Shown piece by piece: positions 1 to 7,984 of a DNA stretch of 64,000 nt. The translations under genes and the position numbers were made by a program. The stretch spans positions 5,632,501 through 5,696,500 of the forward strand of contig NZ_CP016634.1 in the NCBI RefSeq assembly GCF_002741075.1, read 5' to 3'. The stretch is from Pseudomonas putida. GTDB lineage: Bacteria; Pseudomonadota; Gammaproteobacteria; Pseudomonadales; Pseudomonadaceae. Below the pieces are notes generated by a model, which saw only the letters and a list, made by a program, of their open reading frames with translations, had not been told where the DNA came from and did not search any database. The first letter of the stretch is position 1, and every line of letters starts with the position of its first letter.

Positions 1-82
1 TGTCCTGTTTACCGCACAAGACGAAAATGCCCGCCTCTGCTATCCATTGCCTAACCCTCTCGTCGCTCAAGGAGTCCGAGCC

Positions 83-1870
83 ATGCCCCACGAAGGCAGC
101 CTGTTGCAAACTGCGGTGATCTTCTTGCTTGCCGCCGTCGTTGCCGTGCCCCTGGCCAAGCGCCTGCAACTGGGCGCGGTCATCGGCTACCTACTGGCCG
201 GCGTGGCCATCGGCCCCCAGGCATTGGGGCTGATTCGCGACACCGAGAGCGTCGCGCACATTTCCGAACTGGGCGTGGTCCTGTTGCTGTTCATCATTGG
301 TCTGGAGCTTTCGCCCCGGCGCTTGTGGCTGATGCGCAAGGCGGTATTCGGCGTGGGCCTGGCCCAGGTACTGCTGACCGGCGCGGTCATCGGCGCCATC
401 GCCCTGTTCGGCTTCGGTCAGCCGTTGCCCAGCGCCGCGGTGTTGGGCTTGGGTCTGGCGCTGTCGTCGACTGCCTTCGGCCTGCAGAGCCTGGCCGAAA
501 GCAAACAACTCAATGCCCCTCACGGGCGCTTGGCCTTCGCCATTCTGCTGTTCCAGGACATCGCCGCCATCCCCTTGATCGCCCTGGTGCCGCTGCTGAC
601 GGCCAGCGGCCCGGACACCAGCCACGGCGACAGCCTGCAGCATGGCCTGCAAGTGTTCGCCAGCATCGCCATCGTCATCGTCGGTGGCCGCTACCTGCTG
701 CGCCCGTTATTTCGCACCGTGGCCCGCACCGGCCTGCCGGAAGTCTCCACCGCCACTGCGCTGCTGGTGGTGATCGGCACCGCCTGGCTCATGGAGCAGA
801 CCGGCATTTCCATGGCCTTGGGTGCCTTCCTCGCCGGCCTGCTGCTGGCGGATTCGGAGTATCGCCACGAACTGGAGTCGCAGATCGAACCGTTCAAAGG
901 TCTGCTGCTGGGGTTGTTCTTCATCAGTGTCGGCATGGGCGCCAACCTCGGGTTGCTGCTGGAGATGCCGCTGGCACTGCTCGGCCTGACGCTGCTGCTG
1001 GTGGCGGTGAAGCTGCCGCTGCTGATGCTGGTCGGGGGCCTGGCCGGTGGCCTGACCACCGCCAGTGCCCTACGCCTGGGCGTGGTGCTGGCCGCTGGCG
1101 GCGAATTCGCCTTCGTGGTGTTCAAGCTGGGCAAGGATCAGGGCCTGTTCGACGCCCGCACCCATGACCTGCTGCTGATGACCATCACCCTGTCGATGGC
1201 CATCACCCCGCTGTTGCTGCTGGCCTGCGCGCGCCTGCTCAAGCGCCTGCAACCGGCCCGCGAAGTGCCGGAGCACTACAAGAGCATCCAGGCCGATACC
1301 CCGCGGGTGGTGATCGTCGGCATGGGCCGCATGGGCCAGATCGTCTCGCGCATCCTACGGGCGCAGAAGATCCCCTTCATCGCCCTGGACACCTCGGTGG
1401 ACACCATCGAGATGACCCGCACCTTAGAACAGGCTCCGGTGTTCTACGGCGACCCACAACGACCGGAGGTGCTGCATGCGGCCAAGGTCGGCGAGGCCGA
1501 GTACGTCATCATCACCACAGACGATCCGCAGGTCACCACCCGCATCGCCGAACGGGCCAAGCGTCTGTATCCGCACCTGAAGGTGATTGCCAGGGCACGC
1601 AACCGCCAGCATGTGCACAAGCTGATGGACGTGGGCGCCGAGCCGATCCGAGAGACGTTCCATTCCAGCCTCGAAATGAGCCGCCGGACCCTGCTCGGCC
1701 TAGGTTTGTCGGACGAGCAGGCCGCAGACCGCATCCAGCGCTTCATCGAGCACGACGAACAAGTGCTCGAGGCCCAAGGCCGCGTGCGCGATGACCGGGC
1801 CAAGGTCATGCAGACTGCCCAGGAAGCGCGCAAGGAACTGGAGCGGTTGTTCGAGTCGGATGAGCCGTAG
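83..1870 (+). CDS. KefB/KefC-type monovalent cation:proton antiporter (CPA2 family)
   Basis: A 595-residue inner-membrane protein with about a dozen hydrophobic segments over residues 1-390, followed by a cytoplasmic TrkA-N (RCK) domain that opens with the Rossmann motif VIVGMGRMGQ near residue 408. This layout is that of KefB/KefC potassium efflux systems, which are gated by glutathione adducts and protect against electrophiles. I chose the ATG at 83 because AAGGAG lies just upstream; an in-frame TTG at 47 has no such site. It is followed by a 113-base gap and a LysR gene on the same strand. No KefF/KefG-type ancillary flavoprotein gene is adjacent, so glutathione gating is inferred from the family only. 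The general class is secure, the ion specificity is not. Confidence 0.85.
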   Translation: MPHEGSLLQTAVIFLLAAVVAVPLAKRLQLGAVIGYLLAGVAIGPQALGLIRDTESVAHISELGVVLLLFIIGLELSPRRLWLMRKAVFGVGLAQVLLTGAVIGAIALFGFGQPLPSAAVLGLGLALSSTAFGLQSLAESKQLNAPHGRLAFAILLFQDIAAIPLIALVPLLTASGPDTSHGDSLQHGLQVFASIAIVIVGGRYLLRPLFRTVARTGLPEVSTATALLVVIGTAWLMEQTGISMALGAFLAGLLLADSEYRHELESQIEPFKGLLLGLFFISVGMGANLGLLLEMPLALLGLTLLLVAVKLPLLMLVGGLAGGLTTASALRLGVVLAAGGEFAFVVFKLGKDQGLFDARTHDLLLMTITLSMAITPLLLLACARLLKRLQPAREVPEHYKSIQADTPRVVIVGMGRMGQIVSRILRAQKIPFIALDTSVDTIEMTRTLEQAPVFYGDPQRPEVLHAAKVGEAEYVIITTDDPQVTTRIAERAKRLYPHLKVIARARNRQHVHKLMDVGAEPIRETFHSSLEMSRRTLLGLGLSDEQAADRIQRFIEHDEQVLEAQGRVRDDRAKVMQTAQEARKELERLFESDEP

Positions 1871-1983
1871 GGCATGGCTTGCGGGCACCCCGACTGACGC
1901 CACACAGCGCTCACCTGCGATACGGATGGAAAACGGCGTTGCTGGGGTAGACTGCCCCATGCGCCCATCCTGAGAACCTCTGC

Positions 1984-2895
1984 ATGGAAGACCTCAACTC
2001 CCTCTACTACTTCACCCAGGTAGTCGAACATGGCGGCTTCGCGCCAGCCGGCCGGGCCCTGGACATGCCCAAGTCCAAACTCAGCCGACGCATCGCCGAG
2101 CTGGAAGAACGCCTGGGTGTGCGGCTGCTGCATCGCACCAGCCGCCACTGCTCGCTGACCGAGGTCGGCCAGGCCTATTACCAGCGCTGCCTGGCCATGC
2201 GGGTGGAGGCCGAGGGGGCCGCCGAGATCATCGAGCGCAACCGCAGCGAGCCTCGGGGCCTGGTACGTATCAGTTGCCCCACCACCTTGCTCAATGCCTG
2301 GGTGGGGCCGATGCTGACCCGCTACATGGCCAAGTACCCGCAGGTGGAGTTGTTCATCGAGAGCACCAACCGCCGGGTCGACCTGCTTCACGAAGGCTTC
2401 GACATCGCCCTGCGGGTGCGCTTTCCGCCGCTGGAGAACACCGACATGGTGATGAAGGTACTGAGCAACAGCACTCAGTGCCTGGTGGGGCAGCCTTCGT
2501 TTCTCGAGCGACTGCCGAAAGACTTCGAGCCGCAGATGCTGGGCCAATTGCCCAGCCTGCACTGGGGTGGTTCGCAGCGTGAGTATCAGTGGGAGTTGTT
2601 CCAGGACGAGCGCATGGCGCAGAAGCTGGTGATTGCACACACGCCCAAGGTGGTCACCGATGACCTGTTCGCCTTGCGCCACTTCGTGGTGGCGGGCGTG
2701 GGGATTGCGCATCTGCCACGGGTGGCGGTGCGCGAAGATCTGGCAGCGGGCAGGCTGGTTGAAATGTTGCCGGGCTGGCACCCGCGCTGCGGGATCGTCC
2801 ATGCGATCTTCCCCTCGCGGCGGGGGTTGCTACCGTCGGTGCGGGCGTTGATCGATCATCTGGCCGAAGAGTTCGCGGTCAGCGACATGGCGTGA
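1984..2895 (+). CDS. LysR-family transcriptional regulator
   Basis: A 303-residue LysR protein. The N-terminal winged helix-turn-helix (residues 1-60) reads FTQVVEHGGFAPAGRALDMPKSKLSRRIAELEERLGVRLLHR in outline, and a periplasmic-binding-like effector domain follows. The KLSRRIAELE recognition helix and LLHRTSR wing resemble the CrgA/DmlR-like LysR branch. It runs convergently into the amidohydrolase gene, the two being separated by a shared hairpin terminator, so it may control that group or the antiporter, but LysR genes usually act on a divergent neighbour and none is present here. The target is unknown. Confidence 0.85.
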   Translation: MEDLNSLYYFTQVVEHGGFAPAGRALDMPKSKLSRRIAELEERLGVRLLHRTSRHCSLTEVGQAYYQRCLAMRVEAEGAAEIIERNRSEPRGLVRISCPTTLLNAWVGPMLTRYMAKYPQVELFIESTNRRVDLLHEGFDIALRVRFPPLENTDMVMKVLSNSTQCLVGQPSFLERLPKDFEPQMLGQLPSLHWGGSQREYQWELFQDERMAQKLVIAHTPKVVTDDLFALRHFVVAGVGIAHLPRVAVREDLAAGRLVEMLPGWHPRCGIVHAIFPSRRGLLPSVRALIDHLAEEFAVSDMA

Positions 2896-2902
2896 GACCA
2901 AT

Positions 2903-2921
2903 GGGGCCGCAAAGCGGCCCC
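2903..2921. terminator. Bidirectional hairpin between the LysR gene and the amidohydrolase gene
   Basis: GGGGCCGC-AAA-GCGGCCCC is a perfect 8-bp GC stem with a 3-base loop, placed between two converging genes. There is no strong T run on either side, so it is a moderate intrinsic terminator candidate. Confidence 0.6.
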
Positions 2922-2928
2922 CGCTGGT

Positions 2929-4899
2929 TCAGAAGGCAAAGCACGAGCAGCCTAAAGCCCCCCAGAAACCTTGGTAGTCATTCACCGGCACACTGGAATG
3001 GCGCGCCTTTTCATGGCTATGGGCATGCACGCCACAAGGCCCGACGCACTGGTGCACCGCCGCCGCCAAAGGCGCCCCGGCCCGCCAGTGCCCTGGCACC
3101 TTCACTACCGGCGACCACTCCGGCAACACCGGCAGCACAGGCGGGCCGAGCTTCTCGAAGTCGCCCGCGGCATACACCACCTTGCCATCGACTACCGTCA
3201 GCACCGACTCGATACCCTTGATCGCTTCCTCTTCGACGCTGAAGAAGTCCTGCGACAGCGCTGCCAGGTCCGCTAACTGGCCCACCTTGATCTGCCCTTT
3301 CTTGCCCTGCTCGCTGGAGAACCAGGCGCTGCCATGGGTGAACAGCTGCAAGGCCGTCTCACGGCTCAGACCCTCCGGGTAAAGCGCCAGCCCGCCAACG
3401 GTCTTGCCGCTGACCAGCCAGTACAACGAAGTCCACGGGTTGTAACTGGACACCCGGGTGGCATCGGTACCCGCGCCCACCGGCACACCCTCGGCCAGCA
3501 TGCGCTGAACCGGCGGGGTCTTTTCCGCAGCCTTGGCGCCGTAGCGGTCGACGAAGTATTCGCCCTGGAAAGCCATCCGATCCTGGATGGCGATGCCGCC
3601 GCCGAGCGCACGTACCCGCTCGATGTTCTTCGGGGTAATGGTCTCGCAGTGGTCGAAGAACCACGGCAGCCCATTGAACGGAATGTCGCGGTTCACCTTT
3701 TCGAACACATCGAGCATGCGCGAGATGGACTCGTTGTACGTGGCATGCAGTCGGAACGGCCAGCGTTGTTCCACCAGGTGACGGACCACCGGTTCGAGCT
3801 CCTGCTCCATGGTTTGCGGCAAGTCGGGTCTCGGCTCGAGGAAGTCCTCGAAGTCGGCGGCGGAAAACACCAACATTTCGCCCGCACCGTTGTGGCGGAA
3901 AAAGTCGTTGCCGTCACCGGGTTTGACGATCTTGCTCCAGTTCTGGAAGTCGGCCAGCTCTTCCTTGGGTTTCTGGGTGAACAAGTTGTAGGCGATGCGC
4001 ACGGTCAGTTGGTCTTGCTTGGCCAGCTCCTGGATCACCTGGTAGTCGTCCGGGTAGTTCTGGTAGCCGCCGCCGGCATCGATGGCGCTGGTCAGGCCCA
4101 GGCGATTGAGCTCGCGCATGAACTGGCGGGTGGAGTTGACCTGGTATTCCAGCGGCAACTTCGGCCCCTTGGCCAGGGTGGCATACAGGATGGTGGCGTT
4201 GGGCCGGGCAATGAGCATGCCGGTGGGGTTGCCGAACTTGTCGCGCTGGATTTCGCCCCCAGGCGGGTTGGGCGTGTCCTTGGTGTAGCCCACGGCCTTG
4301 AGCGCCGCGCGATTGAGCAGGGCGCGGTCGTAAAGGTGCAGCAGGAACACCGGGGTGTCCGGCGCGGCCTGGTTGATCTCCTCCAGCGTCGGCATGCGCT
4401 TTTCGGCGAACTGGAACTCGTTCCAGCCGCCGACCACCCTCACCCACTGCGGGCTCGGCGTGCGGTCGGCCTGGTCCTTTAGCATGCGCAGGGCGTCGGC
4501 GAGTGAGGGCACGCCTTCCCAGCGCAGCTCCAGGTTGTAGTTCAGGCCGCCACGGATCAGATGCAGGTGCGAGTCGTTGAGCCCCGGGATGACCGTGCGT
4601 TGCTTGAGGTCGATCAACTGGGTGCTGGCACCTTTGTGCACCATGGCGTCGGCATCGGTGCCCACGGCGAGAAAGCGGCCATCCTTGATAGCGACGGCGC
4701 TGGCCTTGGGCTTTTCACGATCGACGGTGTGCAGTCGGCCATTGAACAGGATGAGGTCGGCAGTCATGGGATCTCCTGAAATTGCGGCGTGAGCGGTATC
4801 GGTGAACGGCAGTGCGGACCAGAGTGCACCTGCGGCGCCCAGCACGGTGCTGGTGGCGAGGAACTGGCGGCGGCTCTTGTCGGTAGGGTCCTGGTTCAT
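2929..4899 (-). CDS. Tat-exported amidohydrolase family protein (YtcJ-like, Amidohydro_3)
   Basis: A 656-residue metal-dependent amidohydrolase. The start ATG (4897-4899) follows GGAGAT and gives a twin-arginine signal: DKSRRQFLAT, a hydrophobic stretch and an AHA cleavage site near residue 38. The longer reading frame beginning at 4947 would bury this signal. The mature part has the amidohydrolase opening NGRLHTVD, the metal motif SHLHL, later histidines in LHATYN and FFDHCE, and the distal aspartate in GAGTDATR. YtcJ-like proteins are hydrolases of unclear substrate. It is the last of three minus-strand genes after an ABM-domain gene and an isochorismatase-like gene, which suggests a joint catabolic or detoxifying role. 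Location (periplasm) is inferred from the Tat signal. Confidence 0.85.
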   Translation of the reverse strand: MNQDPTDKSRRQFLATSTVLGAAGALWSALPFTDTAHAAISGDPMTADLILFNGRLHTVDREKPKASAVAIKDGRFLAVGTDADAMVHKGASTQLIDLKQRTVIPGLNDSHLHLIRGGLNYNLELRWEGVPSLADALRMLKDQADRTPSPQWVRVVGGWNEFQFAEKRMPTLEEINQAAPDTPVFLLHLYDRALLNRAALKAVGYTKDTPNPPGGEIQRDKFGNPTGMLIARPNATILYATLAKGPKLPLEYQVNSTRQFMRELNRLGLTSAIDAGGGYQNYPDDYQVIQELAKQDQLTVRIAYNLFTQKPKEELADFQNWSKIVKPGDGNDFFRHNGAGEMLVFSAADFEDFLEPRPDLPQTMEQELEPVVRHLVEQRWPFRLHATYNESISRMLDVFEKVNRDIPFNGLPWFFDHCETITPKNIERVRALGGGIAIQDRMAFQGEYFVDRYGAKAAEKTPPVQRMLAEGVPVGAGTDATRVSSYNPWTSLYWLVSGKTVGGLALYPEGLSRETALQLFTHGSAWFSSEQGKKGQIKVGQLADLAALSQDFFSVEEEAIKGIESVLTVVDGKVVYAAGDFEKLGPPVLPVLPEWSPVVKVPGHWRAGAPLAAAVHQCVGPCGVHAHSHEKARHSSVPVNDYQGFWGALGCSCFAF

Positions 4900-4975
4900 G
4901 GTGATCTCCGGCGGGTGCGTGATCGACAGGCGTGTGAAGGCTAGCAACGGATGCGTCGACCCGCGCGGCAGTTGG

Positions 4976-5527
4976 TCAGCGACGCAGCCAGCCCGCGCAG
5001 CGGCGCGTCACCCAAGGCATGATGTAGAACACCACAGGCACGATGACGAACAGGTTGATGATCAGGTTGCTGGTGACTGCACCGCCCAATGACGGAACGC
5101 GTGCGAAAAGCGGCGACAGCAGTTGCGGGATGACCAAGGTCATGGGGCAGATCACCAGGTAAGTCAGCAGCGCCTGCTTCCAGCGCGGCGGTTGGGATAC
5201 CCCGCTGGTAGGCGGCGTGAACCAGAACTCCGGATCGTCATGGACCTGGGTCTGGTCGCCCTCCTCCAGCAGCGGCAGCACCTGGTCGATCAGCGCCTGG
5301 CGCTCGGCGGAATCGACCCAGGCCTGCAACTGGCTGGCCTCGGCGAAACGCACCACGGTGGTGAACTGACGGCCACCGTCGTCGGGACGGATCACATTCA
5401 CATCAAGATGCCCCGGCTGCCGGCGGGCCACGCCGACGGTGTGCCGCAGCCAGGCTTCATAACGCGCCAGCGCATCGGTACGCACTTTGTGCTGGATGAC
5501 CAGCGTTACCACGGTACGGTTGTTCAT
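4976..5527 (-). CDS. ABM-domain (antibiotic biosynthesis monooxygenase-like) protein with C-terminal membrane segments
   Basis: A 183-residue protein in two parts. Residues 1-95 form an ABM-like ferredoxin-fold domain (VVTLVIQHKVRTDALARYEAW..., then the PGHLDVNVIRP strand). Residues about 118-175 contain two hydrophobic segments (LLTYLVICPMTLVIPQLL and a second one ending VFYIMPWVTRR). This pairing of a soluble ABM domain with two membrane helices is found in proteobacterial proteins of unknown function. The ATG at 5525-5527 follows GGGGAAGGA. It sits between the isochorismatase-like hydrolase (59 bases upstream) and the amidohydrolase (76 bases downstream), all on the minus strand, so a shared transcript is likely. 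The reaction is unknown. Confidence 0.75.
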   Translation of the reverse strand: MNNRTVVTLVIQHKVRTDALARYEAWLRHTVGVARRQPGHLDVNVIRPDDGGRQFTTVVRFAEASQLQAWVDSAERQALIDQVLPLLEEGDQTQVHDDPEFWFTPPTSGVSQPPRWKQALLTYLVICPMTLVIPQLLSPLFARVPSLGGAVTSNLIINLFVIVPVVFYIMPWVTRRCAGWLRR

Positions 5528-5552
5528 CGTCCTTCCCCTGGGCAAGGTGAAG

Positions 5553-5577
5553 CCAGGCGCTGGAATCCGGCGCCTGG
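5553..5577 (-). terminator. Hairpin between the isochorismatase-like and ABM genes
   Basis: CCAGGCGC / GCGCCTGG form an 8-bp stem with a 9-base loop in the 59-base gap between two co-directional genes. Without a following T run it is more likely a weak attenuator or an RNA-stabilising hairpin than a full terminator. Confidence 0.4.
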
Positions 5578-5586
5578 CGAGGCGGC

Positions 5587-6216
5587 TTACTTGCCAGCCG
5601 TCAGCGTGCTGTAGCTGGTCATCAGGTTGCGGTAGTCCGGGATGTGGTTGGAGAACAAGGTACCCAGGCCCTCGATGTCGTTGCGCCAGTCGCGATGCAG
5701 CTCACAGGCTACGCCGAACCAGGTCATCAGTTGCGCACCGGCCGCTTCCATTCGGCGCCAGGCGGCGTCGCGGGTCATCTCGTTGAAGGTGCCGGAAGCA
5801 TCGGTGACCACGAACACTTCGAACTCTTCTTCCAGGGCCGACAGCGCAGGGAAGGCCACGCACACTTCGGTCACCACACCGGCGATGATCAGTTGCTTCT
5901 TGCCGGTGGCTTTCACCGCCTTGACGAAGTCTTCGTTGTCCCAGGCGTTGATCTGGCCTGGGCGAGCGATGTACGGGGCATCTGGGAACTGCGCCTTGAG
6001 CTCAGGCACCAGCGGGCCGTTGGGGCCTTGCTCGAAGCTGGTGGTGAGGATGGTCGGCAGGTTGAAGTACTTGGCCAGGTCCGCCAGCGCCAGCACGTTG
6101 TTCTTGAAACGGTCCGGTTCGATGTCACGTACCAGCGAGAGCAGGCCCGCCTGGTGGTCGACCAGCAGTACGGCGGCGTTGTTCTTATCCAGGCGGTTGT
6201 AGGTGAATTTGCTCAT
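5587..6216 (-). CDS. Isochorismatase-like cysteine hydrolase (YcaC family)
   Basis: A 209-residue isochorismatase-fold hydrolase. The nucleophile motif GVVTEVCVAFPAL contains the expected cysteine, and LLVDHQAGL near residue 20 supplies the aspartate. Proteins of this shape, resembling E. coli YcaC, hydrolyse unknown amide- or imide-like substrates. The ATG at 6214-6216 was preferred to one 18 codons upstream because all conservation starts at MSKFTYNRLDKNNAAV. It is the first gene of the minus-strand trio with the ABM-domain and amidohydrolase genes and is divergent from the mechanosensitive channel gene, with a 239-base gap between them. Function beyond hydrolase is not known. Confidence 0.85.
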   Translation of the reverse strand: MSKFTYNRLDKNNAAVLLVDHQAGLLSLVRDIEPDRFKNNVLALADLAKYFNLPTILTTSFEQGPNGPLVPELKAQFPDAPYIARPGQINAWDNEDFVKAVKATGKKQLIIAGVVTEVCVAFPALSALEEEFEVFVVTDASGTFNEMTRDAAWRRMEAAGAQLMTWFGVACELHRDWRNDIEGLGTLFSNHIPDYRNLMTSYSTLTAGK

Positions 6217-6455
6217 GATCTGTGTTCCTTCAGGTAGTGAGTGAGGGTGTTGCCTTGACTGCATGGGCACAGATTAAAAACATCGCCTTTGAAGCACTAG
6301 ATAGCGAAAATTGGCTCTAGCGTTCTATTTTTAGGACGACTTTCGCGGCAACTCGCTCTACGAGCCTTTCGATGTTTGGGGCTGCTCAGCAGCCATTGCT
6401 TGCCCGCCCAACCTGCTCTTTACTACCCCACAGCCCTCCTCTGCTCGAGACTTCC
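6217..6455. promoter_or_regulatory. Divergent intergenic region upstream of the hydrolase operon and the MscS gene
   Basis: A 239-base gap holding the promoters of two divergent units. Its centre (about 6290-6340) is AT-rich compared with its surroundings and contains the related short words CTAGATAGCG and CTCTAGCGTTCTA. I cannot assign an operator or exact promoter hexamers. Confidence 0.35.
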
Positions 6456-7883
6456 ATGCTGGCGTTCATTCAGTCCTCCCCACTGTTGATCGGCGCCGTC
6501 CTGCTCCTGCTCGATCTGTTGTTGTGGCAGGTGATCCCGGTCGAGCGCCGAGCCTGTCGCATCGGCGCTCGGCTGGTGATCTTCCTGTTGTTCAGCTGGG
6601 TTCTGCTGGCGGCGGGCATGAGCCCGTTGCAACCGCCACCTTGGGTGGACGACGTGCCTCGCAACCTGATGGCCACCGCGCTGGAGATTGCCTGGTGGTT
6701 GTTCTTCGCACGCACAGTGACAGTGGTGTTCGGTCTCGTGCTGATCGCCCGTGGGGGTCATGGCGGGCGGTTGCTGCAGGACGTGCTCGGGGCGTTGATC
6801 TTCGTGGCCGCAGTGATCGCGGCGGCAGCCTATGTGCTGCAATTGCCGGTCAAAGGCCTGCTGGCAACGTCAGGCGTCATGGCCATCGTCATTGGCCTTG
6901 CGTTGCAGAGCACTTTGGCGGACGTGTTCTCCGGCATCGTGCTCAACACCACGCGGCCCTATCAGATCGGTGACGCGATCTCCATCGACGGCACCGAGGG
7001 CAAGGTGCTGGACATCGACTGGCGCGCCACGCGACTGCTCACCGCCAATGGCAGTCTGGCGGTGGTGCCCAACTCAGTGGTGGCCAAGGCCAAGCTGCTC
7101 AACTTCAGCCGACCGGCGGACGTGCATGGGGTTTCGATCAGCGTGGTGGTGCCGGCCAAGGTACGTCCCAAGCGGGTGTTCGATGCGCTGGAAAAGGCCC
7201 TGCAAGGCACCAGCGCGCTGCTCACGACACCAGCGCCCAAGGTCACCGTGAAGGCCGCCACGCTGGAGTCGGTGGAGTACGAAGCCAGCGCATTCGTCGC
7301 GTCCATGGACCGCAAAGTCGACGTGCGCAACCAGCTGTTCGACCTGGCCCATCGCCACCTGGAGGCCAACGGTGTGATGTGGAACGTCGACCTCGCCTTG
7401 CCCCCTCGCAGCCGCCAGCGCGAGCTGCTGGATGACGTGCGGGTGTTCCGCGCATTGACCAGCGATGAGCGCGACGCCCTGAGCCAGCGCATGACCGCGG
7501 TGGAGTACCTGGCCGACCAGGTGGTCCTGGGTGTGGGTGAGCACTCCGACTATGTGCTGGTGATCGGCAGCGGCGTGGTCTCGGCGTCGATTCGTGATGG
7601 CGAACGGCTGATCGAGGCCGGACGCATGGGGCCTGGCGAGGTACTGGGGGTCGAAGGGCTGATCGATGAAGAGGAGTCCCTGGCGGAATTCCGCACCCTC
7701 ACCGGTTGCCTGCTCTATCGCATCGACAAAGAACAGGTGCGCAGTTGCCTGGCCCAGCGCGGCGAGGTACAGACGGCCCTGACCAAGCTGCAGCGCCTGC
7801 GTCGTCAGAACCGGGAGTCATTGCTGATGCAGAAACCGCCGGTGGTGAAGAAAGGCGGCTTCCTCAGCTGGCTGCACAAGTGA
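6456..7883 (+). CDS. MscS-family mechanosensitive channel fused to a cyclic-nucleotide-binding domain
   Basis: A 475-residue inner-membrane protein. Four to five hydrophobic segments cover residues 1-165. The MscS pore helix and beta domain follow (GVMAIVIGLALQSTLADVFSGI, then RPYQIGDAI and VPNSVVAKAKL). From about residue 345 to 455 there is a cNMP-binding-like domain (VFRALTSDERDAL..., VVLGVGEHSDYVLVIGSGVVSA, GPGEVLGVEGLI). Such channels are known to be ligand-modulated relatives of MscS; here the phosphate-binding cassette does not show the classic RxA arginine clearly, so cAMP binding is uncertain. I chose the ATG at 6456 since the protein then begins directly with the first hydrophobic segment. 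It is monocistronic and followed by a REP doublet. Confidence 0.85.
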   Translation: MLAFIQSSPLLIGAVLLLLDLLLWQVIPVERRACRIGARLVIFLLFSWVLLAAGMSPLQPPPWVDDVPRNLMATALEIAWWLFFARTVTVVFGLVLIARGGHGGRLLQDVLGALIFVAAVIAAAAYVLQLPVKGLLATSGVMAIVIGLALQSTLADVFSGIVLNTTRPYQIGDAISIDGTEGKVLDIDWRATRLLTANGSLAVVPNSVVAKAKLLNFSRPADVHGVSISVVVPAKVRPKRVFDALEKALQGTSALLTTPAPKVTVKAATLESVEYEASAFVASMDRKVDVRNQLFDLAHRHLEANGVMWNVDLALPPRSRQRELLDDVRVFRALTSDERDALSQRMTAVEYLADQVVLGVGEHSDYVLVIGSGVVSASIRDGERLIEAGRMGPGEVLGVEGLIDEEESLAEFRTLTGCLLYRIDKEQVRSCLAQRGEVQTALTKLQRLRRQNRESLLMQKPPVVKKGGFLSWLHK

Positions 7884-7899
7884 GCAGTCAGTCTTGTGC

Positions 7900-7980
7900 A
7901 GGCTCTTTTCGCGGGTAAACCCGCTCCTACAAGGCTGGTGCTGCCCCTATAGGAGCGGGTTCATCCGCGAACAAGCCTAG
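7900..7980. repeat. REP doublet (inverted pair)
   Basis: Two copies of the P. putida REP core in opposite orientation: TTTTCGCGGGTAAACCCGCTCC at about 7907 and its inverse AGGAGCGGGTTCATCCGCGAA at about 7951. They lie between the convergent MscS and amaA genes. Confidence 0.85.
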
Positions 7981-7984
7981 GCGG

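Noticed and set aside
1444..2802. Minus-strand open frame of 452 codons across the antiporter end and the LysR gene
   Set aside because: It crosses two well-supported plus-strand genes and shows no conserved motif.
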